Shown here: positions 25,001-37,000 of the stretch, piece after piece
Layout of the letters: each line of letters starts with the position of its first letter
Numbering within the stretch: position 1 is the stretch's first letter
NCBI GenBank assembly: GCA_032718475.1
Contig: JAUCBJ010007727.1
Coordinates: 1 to 64,000, forward strand
Direction of reading: 5' to 3'
DNA: 64,000 bases
From: Nemertoderma westbladi
Taxonomy: Eukaryota; Xenacoelomorpha; Nemertodermatida; Nemertodermatidae
The notes under the pieces: generated by a model
Databases searched by the model: none
What the model saw: only the letters and a program-made list of their open reading frames with translations
Told to the model about the DNA's origin: nothing
Made by a program: the position numbers and the translations under genes

Positions 25001-28000
25001 AAGGGCCCACGGGTCCGCCGGTAGGTATTCCCTTGTTGACTGTTGATCCGTCCGGGTCTACAAGTAATTTGTCCTTCTTTGTCTTCTTACCTTGATTGTC
25101 AGTACTTTGTAAGTCGATCGTCAATGGTGGTTTGAACTCTATGGGATCAGTGGGTTTCGGTAAACTTATTTTTCTGCCGACATTAATCCCAGGTCTCACC
25201 ATAGGTTGCAAGTTCGGTATGTCTCTTGAGCGCAGAGTAACACCTGTATTTACATTAGCGTAGGTACTACCCACATCTGTAATACATGAGGTTTCACCGT
25301 GCTTATGGTTGCTCAAGTGTGTCAAAATTGGTAGTTTGTCAATACAAGGCCGCTCCAATAGGGAAACTGCGGCTTTATCGTTAGTCAATACATTACTAGT
25401 GTCTAGTCGACTGTCTAGTAATGTGTCTGGCGATACGTCTGGTAACGTATCTGGTTGTTTGTCAATAGAAGGCCGCTCCAATAGGGAAACTGCGGCTTTA
25501 CTGTTTGTCAGTGTGTTACTAGCGTCTGGTGGAACATTTTGTGATATGTCTGGCAAAATGTCTGGTTGGCTGTCTAGTAACATGTCTGGTTGACCGTCTG
25601 GTAACGTGTCTGGTTGACCGTCTGGCGATATGTCTGGTGTAGAAAGGCTCGCAAGTCTTCCTCTCTTGACCTTTGAAGTTATATCTTTCCATTTCGCCTT
25701 CGGTTTTTTCTTGAGTTTCGCCGCCGTCGTCTTTTTCTTTGTCTTCCCCTTTTTTGGTTTCTTGATTTCGGCGTCCTTGGGAATGGTGTTGGACTTGTTG
25801 TCGTATAACGGAGGCCAATCTTGTGTCGATTTCTGCAAGAATTGGGGTCCGTGTTGCCAAAATTCTTTGTTCTCCGGTTTACAGAATTCCTCAGGCATCA
25901 TTCCTCGCGACGCAATATCAGCTGGGTTTTGTGGTCCGGGACAATGTCGCCAATCCCCTTTTATTGAACGGTCTAGAATTTCCGCGCGACGGTTAGCAAC
26001 GAATGTCTTGAATTCGAGTGTGTCGTTGTTTATGTAAAATAAAACCAACGTCGCGTCAGTCCAATAAAATATCTGTAAACTCGACTGTAGTTCTGTCTGT
26101 ATGAGGTTCACGATGGTGGTTGACAGGGTTGCGGCTTGTAGCTCGGCTCGTGGTGTCGTCATATACTTAGTAGGCATGGTCTTAGCCTTAGAAGTAATGA
26201 GCGAAACATCGAACTCGTCTGATTCTACTTGTCTGCGCAAGTACGCTGCCACACCAAAACCGTTGTCACTGGCGTCAGAAAAGCAGTGTAGTTCCAAGTT
26301 GTCAGGAAATGTACTTTGTAATGGAAAGTAAACCCTGGGTATGAAATAATCCTCTAGCGAAGATAATTCCGCCTCCCAGGTCTTCCATAAGTCCACTTGG
26401 TCTGATGAGATCGGCTCGTCCCATGTTAGTCCATCCTTCCATATACTGCGCATATAAATGCGGGCTTGCAGTATCACTGGACTGATGAATCCTAACGGAT
26501 CGAACAATCGGCTCAATTTTGACAAGCATGATCTCTTGGTCAGTGTGTTCTCTTGACTGTCCAGTCTCACTTTCACTCGAAAGTTGTCTGTGTTTGGGTC
26601 CCAAAAGAGCCCCAACACCTTAGTCGTCGGTAGTGGTTCGAACTCTAGGTCTATGTCACCACCTCCACGCTCAGTAGTTCCGAATGAGTCTACTAATTCG
26701 GCACTGTTTGAGGCGAATTTGGTGAGGTTAAAACCTCCGCCCGCCAAGCAGTCCCGTAATTGATGTGCTACTGTTGTAGCACGTTCTACTGTGTCGCAAC
26801 TCTGTAATCCGTCATCAACGTAAAAGTCACGCTCCACAATTCTAATTATCTCTGGGTCATATAGATGTTTCTGATCTCTAGCGGCCTGCTTTAGGGCGTA
26901 CATCGTACAATTTGGGCTGTCTCTGGCACCGAAAACGCGAACTTGCATTTGGTAAGTCGCCGGTGGTAGACTTAAATCTCCTTCCGGGTACCAGAGGAAC
27001 CGCAAACTGTCTCTGTCTCGCTCTAACGCCTTTACTTGGTGAAACATCGCTTCAACGTCACAAGTAAAAGCTACTTGACGCTGACGGAAGCGCATAATCA
27101 CCCCCATAAGATAATTATTCATGTTCGGTCCATCCATCAACTCACTATTGAGGGACATTCCCTCAAACAGAGCCGCACAGTCATTGACTACACGTACTTT
27201 GTCTGGTTTGTCGGGGTGTCTCACGTAGTGATGTGGCAAGTAATACGTTTGGTCGGTCACTCGCTCCGGGTTAGTCATTCGGATAGCGTATCCCTTTGTC
27301 AAATACGTCTCCATCTGAGTGTTATACTGCAGATGGGCTTTCTCGTCTTTTAATAGACGTTGTCGGATTGAGTGTAGACGTCTTAAAGCCAGTGGATAGT
27401 TGTTTATAAGTTTAGGACTTTGGCTACGCCATAACATCCCTACCTCATAATGTCCGTCTTTCGTCTGGTGGATAGTATCTTCCATGATCTTCAGAGATTG
27501 TTTCTCCTGTTCCGACATACAAGGTTCATAGCTACCAGGTTCAGCTGTATCTTGTTCTAACCACCTGATAGTCTTCTCCGTTAATTCTTTGTCCAAGGCG
27601 GCTTGTTCCAACTGATGATTTCTCAACGCGTCATCATCGATATCGACGGGCACTGTTGAGGTTATTGGGGTAGGTAGACTCGCAAGCCTATCATCTGTCG
27701 TCGATGGAATCTCTAGCTGACTCGTCTTCCCCCCAAGTTCTAAACTCACCTTGTGGGTTAGCTGCTCCTTGTGACTTATCATACTAGTTACACGTCTGTC
27801 ATGTTTTGTCGACTGTAGTGTAGTATGGTTCACGTCGTGTGAAAAGGAATGAATTGAATTTGTAGTTAATAAACTACATGCAGGGCCGGATTAACCAGTA
27901 GGCTAATAAGGCTGAAGCCTTAGGGCCATTGAAAAAAGCGGTCACTTTCCTACAAAAATGTTGAATTGTAATGAGTTGAATGTAATGAGAGTTAATAGGA

Positions 28001-31000
28001 AGCCTATAAAATAGTCTGTAAAAGGGGCACTTTACATCATTAGTTTCTTAGTATATGGACCCGTCCGCGTCCGTCCATGTAGTCTACATGTACTCTGTAC
28101 ATCGTCTTCCTCGTCACTTACGTCTAGTGTGCGCACAGGCGCTCGAGTATACCACCCTATCGGCGTTCTGCAGGCGTATGCGTTTCCCGCTACAACTGCC
28201 GATGGTCTGGTTTCCCACACCTGATGTAGGTTGAATTGGTCCGTCCCGATCAGCATTGCTACCGATCTATAATTGACAGGACATTCTGGTACACCAAGGT
28301 GTCTGAAATACTTACGGTCCTCTAGAGATTGTTCCGGCACTGGACCTAGTAGGTTACTAAAGTCCTTCGTGGCCGCAAAGGTTAGATCTCTAAAAGGTAA
28401 CAAAGACCTCTCCCTCTCGCTGTGCTGCGATTTCGGAAGAAGAGAGTCTAAGTCCAACTTAACTCGTGTCACTGGTATTGCACGCTGTCCGTGCATACTA
28501 CTTACTGTATAACTGACGTGCTTACCTTGTTTTAGATCCGTCACGACGTCAGCTATCTTTTCGTCCACGTAGCTATGAGATGAGGCTGAATCTAGAATCG
28601 CATAGATCCTCTTGCTCCCCTTTGTGCCAGTAACCTTAATCGGGATTACACTGAATCCCTTCAGTTGATCAGTGGTCAGAAGCGCGATCGACGGTTGTTC
28701 GTCTCCATTAGAATATTCGTCGTCGTCTTCTGATTCTTCGTCCGACGATCCGGATTGTTCTGAGAAGCAATCCTCAATATGGGTCACGAAGGTTGGAGTC
28801 GTTTTTGATTCTCGTTTTCTATAGGCCGCATCACATCTCGCTGCTGCTTCCGGGTGTTCCCTGGCGAAGCGTTTCGTCGGCGTGTGGCTGTCTGTGTGGA
28901 GCAGACCGTCGTGGTTGCGTCCACAGGATGGACAAGTGTCAGTATTTGGGCAATCCTTACGCACGTGTCCGTGTCGCGTACACCGCCAACAAGAGTCCAG
29001 TGGCCGTATTTGCAGCCGTCGTTCTTCCGAGTTCAACTCGCGAAATTGTCGACAACCTCGTAACTTGTGACCGATATACCGCTTACCTAGATGCTCGCAG
29101 TATTGGCAGCCACTGAAGTCGGTACCAAGTTGCTGTCTCGTTTGTTTTGTCCCAATGGGCGCAGATACCCTACCTCCGTCCGAGAATTGTCGTGATTCCG
29201 TCGGTGTGGTGTAAGTGGCCGTCTTAGTGGATGTTGTCTGGGGTTTTTGTCGGTTGGAGGATGGCAATGTGATCCCTTCTGCCACGATGTGCTGGTCGGT
29301 GTAGTTAGATCGAGTTTCTACTACCGCCTCCCTGGATATTAAAAGGTACACATCTTCTAATTTTAAGAATCCTCCCCGCTCTTCTCGCTGGTATTCGACC
29401 TTCCTCCACTCCCGACGAAGTCGATGGTGGAGTCGTCCTATGATCTTTAATAGGACTGTAGGGGTATTCCCGTAATCAAGTTGTCCAATTGATCTTAAGG
29501 TAGTGATAGCGTTCTTGATCTCGTCAGCTAGTTTTAGTAAGTCGACGGGTTTAGTGATAGCCCCTCCCTTACAGAGTTCCTCTATTACTGACCTGGCCAT
29601 GCTCACTGTACCTCCGTATATCGAAGTTAAACGATCGTACGCTAGTTCGAAAGCGTCCGGTACACCGACGAAAGTCTCCGCCAAACGTTTAGGTTCTCCT
29701 GACAACGTTTGAAGCAGGTAATTGAACTTCTCCCGTGATGTAAAGGCGCACACGGCGATCTGGGATTCGATATAGTCTACGAAGGTATGCCAGTGTTTTG
29801 AGCTACCGGAAAACTTCGGTGGTTGTTGTACCGGCAATCCTTGTCTGGCTGCGAATTTCGCTATCTCCTCGGCAACGTCCAGAGTTTCGCGTCCTTGGTT
29901 GGTAGTCTGGTTGATGTTCTCCCTTCTTGGCGCTTTTCCCTGATACGATGTGTGTTTTGAAGGTACCGGTCTTTGTGGTTCCTTCGGGTGTCTATTGTGT
30001 TCGAATTCGGAATTTCTCGAACTGTCGGTGTAACCTTCCTCCAGACGTTCCTCGATCTGAGCCAACTTATTGACAACTGGTCGCAGGATGTCGGCGAACT
30101 GTTGTGTACTAATTGCGTCCGTTGGTTGTAACGCCTTCTGTGTTGGTGTATTCTGTGGAGGATTGTCTGCAAAGGAGTTGTCTGAACGCTCGCGTTTGTA
30201 TTCATCGGCCGCCCCTGTTCTAAATACCTCGCGTTTCGGGTAATCCGATTCGCTCGAAGTACTACTATCATCCGGATATGGTGGTCGACGTGCTCGCGTT
30301 CGTTGCGTCGTACGAATTCTAACGGTTCGTTTCGGAACATCGTCCACTGATCTCCGTTGTTCGGTAGGCTCACAAGTCTTCCTCGAAGTCGTAGATTGCG
30401 ATGTAAATTGGTTGAATGGTCGCGTCTCCACTGTTCTCCGTTGTTCGGTAGGCTCACAAGTCTTCCTCGAAGTCGTAGATTGCGATGTAAATTGGTTGAA
30501 TGGTCGCGTCTCCACTGTTCTCCATTGTTCGGTAGGCTCACAAGTCTTCCTCGAAGTCGTAGATTGCGATGTAAATTGGTTGAATGGTCGCGTCTCCACT
30601 GTTCTCCGTTGTTCGGTAGGCTCACAAGTCTTCCTCGAAGTCGTAGATTGCGATGTAAACTGAATCGGTGGTCGGACGACCGCGTTTGAATCCAAAGGCC
30701 TTGTAGGCCGAAATGTCATTGGGTATTCGTAGTGCGTAACGGGTTTAGGTGTCAAAGGTGGACTCACCTGTTTTGTCGTCAGTAGTGCAGGTCCGACTAA
30801 TAAACTACTACGATCTGTAATCGGTGGGTTACTTACCTTGACTTTCGGAATAGGCGACGACGTTGCTCTTGGCGGTGTAAACTTGTCCGGAATAACAAAC
30901 CTGTGCTCCGTCACACCATGGATAGGAGAGATATCGCTGCTACCAGCAATCGAAACAGGTTCCTTAGTCGTAACCGGTGCAAACATATGAGTCACCTGTG

Positions 31001-34000
31001 GGAATCGTTGACACAAGTCCTTTACTAATTGTCGTTCCCGTCCGGGTGCTCCCACGCTTCCTTCTTTCTTTCGTTCCTGAATTTGGCGATGTCTTACCTC
31101 TATCTGGTCCAAGTCATGTCCGTCTCGAGATCTCATTGATCGATCGCGGGCCCTTTGATCCAGATCTTCCTCAGCGTTCGCTAATTCTCTCGCCTTCTTC
31201 TCAAGTTCGAAATGAAGTTTAGCTGTCTTCTCTCGTTGTTCCGTTTGTCGTTGTTGCGCCTCAAATTCTGCTTGTCGTATAGCGGATTGAGCCTTTATTT
31301 GCCGTGTTTTCATTTCGGCCCGTGCTTCCGAAACTAACCTGTCTCGTTCTAATTCCGCCGCTGCCGCTGCCGCTGCCGCTTGTCGCTCTGACTCTGCCGC
31401 TTGTCGCTCTGACTCGGCCGCTGCCGCTGCCGCTTGTCGCTCTGACTCTGCCGCTGCCGCTGCCGCTTGTCGGGCAATGTCTACCTCTAACCTTTCTACT
31501 TCAGCTGCTTCTAATTCAGCTTGTTCCTGTAGATGAGAGATTCTCGCTTTATTCGCAACGCGTAGCTTCTCTTCCTCTACTGCTGCCTGCATCACTAGAA
31601 GTTGAGCTTGTTCCTCCATTTCTCGTCGTTGTCGGTAGAATTCTTGCTGTTGTCGAGCAACTTCTGACGTAACCATACTTCCCTCGCCAATTTCGCTACG
31701 AATACTTACCAACGATTGATCCAATATTCCTGGTGCCGATTCGATTTGTGCGAGCGAAGTTTCCCTCGTAGCCTCCGGCACGGTTTCCCAATCTCCGACG
31801 TCCTCGCCGCACATGCGTAAGTGATCCGTCAGGTGTTTCAATTGTCCATCCAGTCGGTACAGTTCCTGTTCTTCTTCGGGTTGTAATAATTCGTCCGAAA
31901 CTGACTCACCTAACAACTGATCCGCTTGTTCCTGTTGTATCTGTCTAATCGTCGACTTAAACTGAATCAGTTTCTCTCTAGCGATCATTAGTTTCTCGAG
32001 GATTCTAAGTTGAGCATCCATGTCCTGTCTCTGTCTAGCTAGATCTTGTAGACCAATTAGGTTATCGACGGACTTGTGTACTCTACTTTGTACTCTAACC
32101 TGGAGGGTGTAGAACTCGAATCGAGACATCGGAGCGGTCAACTCGTCTAATATGCGATGACCTTCTCCAATACTCCTGGTTATATGCGCCATATATCCTC
32201 CGACGCTTCTAACCACACTTTCTGTGCTTCCTGCTGAACTTACCATTTCCGTTTCCCTATATCTAGGTTGCGGAACAGTTAGAAAGTCCTCGGTCCTGCC
32301 GTCGCCTCGTACTACGGCATCCGGTACTCCCGTTGGATGTACTGGTGACGCACACGGTGTAGGTTCGGTAGGCTCGCGAGTCTTCCCCTGTTGTTCCTCC
32401 GCTGCTGACTTATCCGCGTCACACGAGTCATAGTCGGTAGGTGTATTCTTCGTATAGTCTTGTTTGTCACTCATTTCGGTAGTTGTAAGTCAAGTAAAGT
32501 GAGTGTCAAAGTATCGGGTTTACCGTATTTATATCTAAACGGTACTAATTACAGTCTTATAAAATTAGCCTACCGGCCGATTTTATAGCAGATGGATAAA
32601 ATTAGCCTAAACGGCCAATTTTACAGCAAATGAATGTCACGGAATAAGTATATAATAAAATTAGCCTAGCGGCCAATTTTATAACAAATAAATCGGATAA
32701 TGATATGCGTTATCAAAAGGTAAATTAAATACAATAATACGGACTAATTCAGCAATGAACAAAGAAATCATACGGAATGCATAAATACTTGAGACAGTGG
32801 AACCCACAATAATTTTTAACTAATACGGTAATGCCTAACTTATTTATGCAACTTTTCGAACTCACCCACTCCAATAATTCTCCAGAAAAACAGATTCCCA
32901 GATACAAACCGAACGTGAACCTTTCCGTTTTTAACGTTGCGGACGAAACGCGATTTTCCCAACCAAAGTTGTTGAGTTATCTATCTCCCAAACTTGCTAA
33001 ACACGGTCTTGCTCCCGTTACAGTCTAGAAATGAGTTCTGAATCCTGAAAAAACAAAAGAGTTAGGTTTTACTTTACGAAAATTTTGTACCGGTACAATA
33101 TGGTATTTAAACCCTTTTTAAACACCGGTATTCAATTCCAAAAATATTTTACACGCGGTTCAAATCAAATTTTATTTCAAAATATTAGCACTTAGCTAAT
33201 CAAATACAAAATTTTTACCTCAAAATACAAAATTTTCAAATAACTTTAGTCCTACCGAACCGTAGTTCAGTAAAACACATTCCTACTATTGGAAGAGACG
33301 GTAACAATAACTGCAATATCCTACTGTAAAGTTTGTAAATCAAATCATAAATCCGACCTTCTCACCAAAACAGTAAACTCTAAGTAAGCGAATATATTGC
33401 AGTATCGATCTCTTATAACCGGTGAGGCAGAAAACAGTCTACGAGCAGACAAACTTCGATAAAACAAAATCCCGCGCAGCGAATCCTAAAATCAGGCTGA
33501 CTCACTGACGGACTAAGGGGCTCGTATACTTTGCCGCGGTGTGATTTATATGGTTTGGGCAAAGGGACGCTAGCTAGGTACAGAGGCAGATATTTGGAGA
33601 TGTCTAACTAGCGGGCAAAGCACAGTACGGACAAAGTTAATTTTATATATTTCGAGGTGTAAATAATTTCTAACGCGCGTGTGTTAATTCTGAATGGTCA
33701 AAACAGTTTTGCTCCTTCACATATATAATTACTGGGTACGGTGTGCATTTTACGAATATTCTAATTTTGTAACTTGTAGGTCCAATACTCACGAATGATA
33801 AGGTTCCTTCCCCTCTTGCGTATTTCCAGGACTCAAATTCAGGCATAAGGTTAATACTACGCCCAGAATTCGGCAATTTTAGGTACCAGGTCCCTGATAC
33901 TAAGAAGAGATGTGTTAGTTTACTACTGTAGGCGTACAGGTACTAATAGCTATCCTAGCTCCTATCTAGAATTTTAGTCACCCAGGTAGTCCGGGTAACT

Positions 34001-37000
34001 TCCTATTAGGGCGTTGGCGGGGACACGGTAGATGTTAGTATATCCCTGATAGCCTCAATTTATTTGCGCCTAGTGTAAACTGCCCTACCGCCCGAACGGT
34101 ACAATCCCAATTCAGGTGAAAACACAGCAACCCCCCTAGCCTACAAGTTCTGATGTAATGGACACCGTTGTACGGCAAATAGTCGCACACACACCTGTAC
34201 TTAGCAAGAGTTAAGCGTACAGTTTGCTGCACCCTAACCAATGTGTATGCCTTGTACCGGTGTGCCTACGTCCTATCTGCGTACTAGTATCTCTGCTCTC
34301 TCTCCCTCCCCCCGTAGGAATGTGAAGGTCTACTGTGGGTTTTCCTGAATCAAGACAGTACAGTCCCTATGATGTAATTTTAGGCTTGCAGCGTGTCACT
34401 ACGTCTACCTTTTGATCTTTTGGTCTTACACTTAGGTAGCAAGGATCGAACGCTGTCTAACCTTTCAGGCGATGGGCGAATAACTCCAAATGGTATTGCG
34501 GGTTGTCTCTCGTCTACATTCCCGTGATGTTCCCGTTCATTGCTGCGGCCCGATCTCTAGCCGGCCATCCTGTCCCTGAGTTTGTTCACCGTAGTGAATC
34601 CATAGTAAAACAGATAGAAAAGCTGAGAGAATATTCTGACTTTATTACAGAAGATACAATACAATGTAATCTGAGAATAAACTAAGCACGGAATAAACAA
34701 ATATCAGATAACTGAATAACTGAGAGAATAATAACTAATGAACAAATCGCACCCTTTTATAGCCAATTTGTGCCGCAATCAATCGAGAAAATTCTCGATT
34801 GTTCTATGGGTTCTAACAAGGTTTTAAAGATAGCTATTGGTCCAGCTAATATATAACTTGCACGACATTGGTTACAATCAAATAACTACAGCCTCATTGG
34901 TACAGACAAATGCAATTAATTTGTAGCGGTTAATTTAAATGAGTTGAAATTCTGCACAAAAAATAATTCGCACTTACTAGGATTCGAACTCGATACCTAC
35001 TACACATATAATTTCCAACGCTCTACCAACTGAGCTACTGAACCACTTGACCGATAGATGTACAAATGATAGAACCAATACGAATGAGAACTCAAAGCAA
35101 TCTTTACAAAGTTAATTCGAATAAAATAAAATTTTGAAAATCCACGGCATTTAGGGAATATAATTCTATAGGCATTCCTTTAGGAAACAGAGTGGAAGGG
35201 TTTATTGTGGAAGATCACCCATGGTGGTGAACAGGCATTCCTTTAGGAAACAGAGTGGAAGGGTTTACTGTGGAAGATCACCCATGGTGCTGAACAGGCA
35301 TTCCTTTAGGAAACAGAGTGGAAGGGTTTACTGTGGAAGATCACCCATGGTGGTGAAGAGGTATTCCTTTAGGAAACAGAGTGGAATGGTTTACTGTGGA
35401 AGATCACCCATGGTGGTGAACAGGCATTCCTTTAGGAAACAGAGTGGAAGGGTTTACTGTGGAAGATCACCCATGGTGGTGAAGAGGTATTCCTTTAGGA
35501 AACAGAGTGGAATGGTTTACTGTGGAAGATCACCCATGGTGGCGAACAGGCATTCCTTTAGGAAACAGAGTGGAAGGGTTTATTGTGGAAGATCACCCAT
35601 GGTGGTGAACAGGCATTCCTTTAGGAAACAGAGTGGAAGGGTTTACTGTGGAAGATCACCCATGGTGCTGAACAGGCATTCCTTTAGGAAACAGAGTGGA
35701 AGGGTTTACTGTGGAAGATCACCCATGGTGGTGAAGGGTATTCCTTTAGGAAACAGAGTGGAATGGTTTACTGTGGAAGATCACCCATGGTGGCGAACAG
35801 GCATTCCTTTAGGAAACAGAGTGGAGGGGTTTACTGTGAAAGATCACCCATGGTGGTGAACAGGCATTCCTTTAGGAAACAGAGTGGAGGGGTTTACTGT
35901 GAAAGATCACCCATGGTGGCGAACAGGCATTCCTTTAGGAAACAGAGTGGAAGGGTTTACTGTGGAAGATCACCCATGGTGGTGAACAGGCATTCCTTTA
36001 GGAAACAGAGTGGAGGGGTTTACTGTGAAAGATCACCCATGGTGGTGAACAGGCATTCCTTTAGGAAACAGAGTGGAAGGGTTTAATGTGGAAGATCACC
36101 CATAGTGCTGAACAGTCATTCCTTTTGGAAACAGAGTGGAAGGGTTTACTGTGGAAGATCACCCATGGTGGTGAACAGGCATTCCTTTAGGAAACAGAGT
36201 GGAGGGGTTTACTGTGAAAGATCACCCATGGTGGTGAACAGGCATTCCTTTAGGAAACAGAGTGGAAGGGTTTACTGTGAAAGATCACCCATGGTGGTGA
36301 ACATGCATTCTTTTAGGAAACAGAGTGGAGGGGTTTACTGTGAAAGATCACCCATGGTGGTGAACAGGCATTCCTTTAGGAAACAGAGTGGAAGGGTTTA
36401 CTGTGAAAGATCACCCATGGTGGTGAACATGCATTCTTTTAGGAAACAGAGTGGAGGGGTTTACTGTGAAAGATCACCCATGGTGGTGAACAGGCATTCC
36501 TTTAGGAAACAGAGTGGAAGGGTTTACTGTGAAAGATCACCCATGGTGGTGAACATGCATTCTTTTAGGAAACAGAGTGGAGGGGTTTACTGTGGAAGAT
36601 CACCCATGGTGGTGAACAGGCATTCCTTTAGGAAACAGAGTGGAGGGGTTTACTGTGAAAGATCACCCATGGTGGTGAACAGGCATTCCTTTAGGAAACA
36701 GAGTGGAAGGGTTTACTGTGAAAGATCACCCATGGTGGTGAACATGCATTCTTTTAGGAAACAGAGTGGAGGGGTTTACTGTGAAAGATCACCCATGGTG
36801 GTGAACAGGCATTCCTTTAGGAAACAGAGTGGAAGGGTTTAATGTGGAAGATCACCCATGGTGGTGAACAGGCATTCCTTTAGGAAACAGAGTGGAGGGG
36901 TTTACTGTGAAAGATCACCCATGGTGGCGAACAGGCATTCCTTTAGGAAACAGAGTGGAAGGGTTTAATGTGGAAGATCACCCATAGTGCTGAACAGTCA

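Larger units (their letters stand above)
18284..35170 (-). mobile_element. Full-length BEL/Pao LTR retrotransposon, 16.9 kb
   Basis: Seen: two 1884-bp direct repeats (18284-20167 and 33287-35170) flank a 13.1 kb interior. The 5-bp direct repeat GGCAT lies immediately outside (18279-18283 and 35171-35175). The interior carries gag-protease, pol in the order RT, RNase H, integrase, and a third reading region, all on the minus strand, so the right LTR is the 5' LTR. BEL/Pao assignment rests on the Pao-type RT, the DUF1759/DUF1758-like gag-protease and the DUF5641-like C-terminus. Oddities: it is very large, its LTRs end TA...TA rather than TG...CA, no obvious primer-binding site beginning TGG follows the 5' LTR, and it has a zinc-knuckle ORF3. 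Only one LTR difference was seen (18307 C versus 33310 A), implying a young insertion in intron 3 of the DUF547 gene, in sense orientation. Confidence 0.96.

Noticed and set aside
28273-31672. Plus-strand ORFs opposite gag
   Set aside because: They are shadows of the gag frame, including the mirror of its 84-bp repeats and Ala-rich coiled coil.
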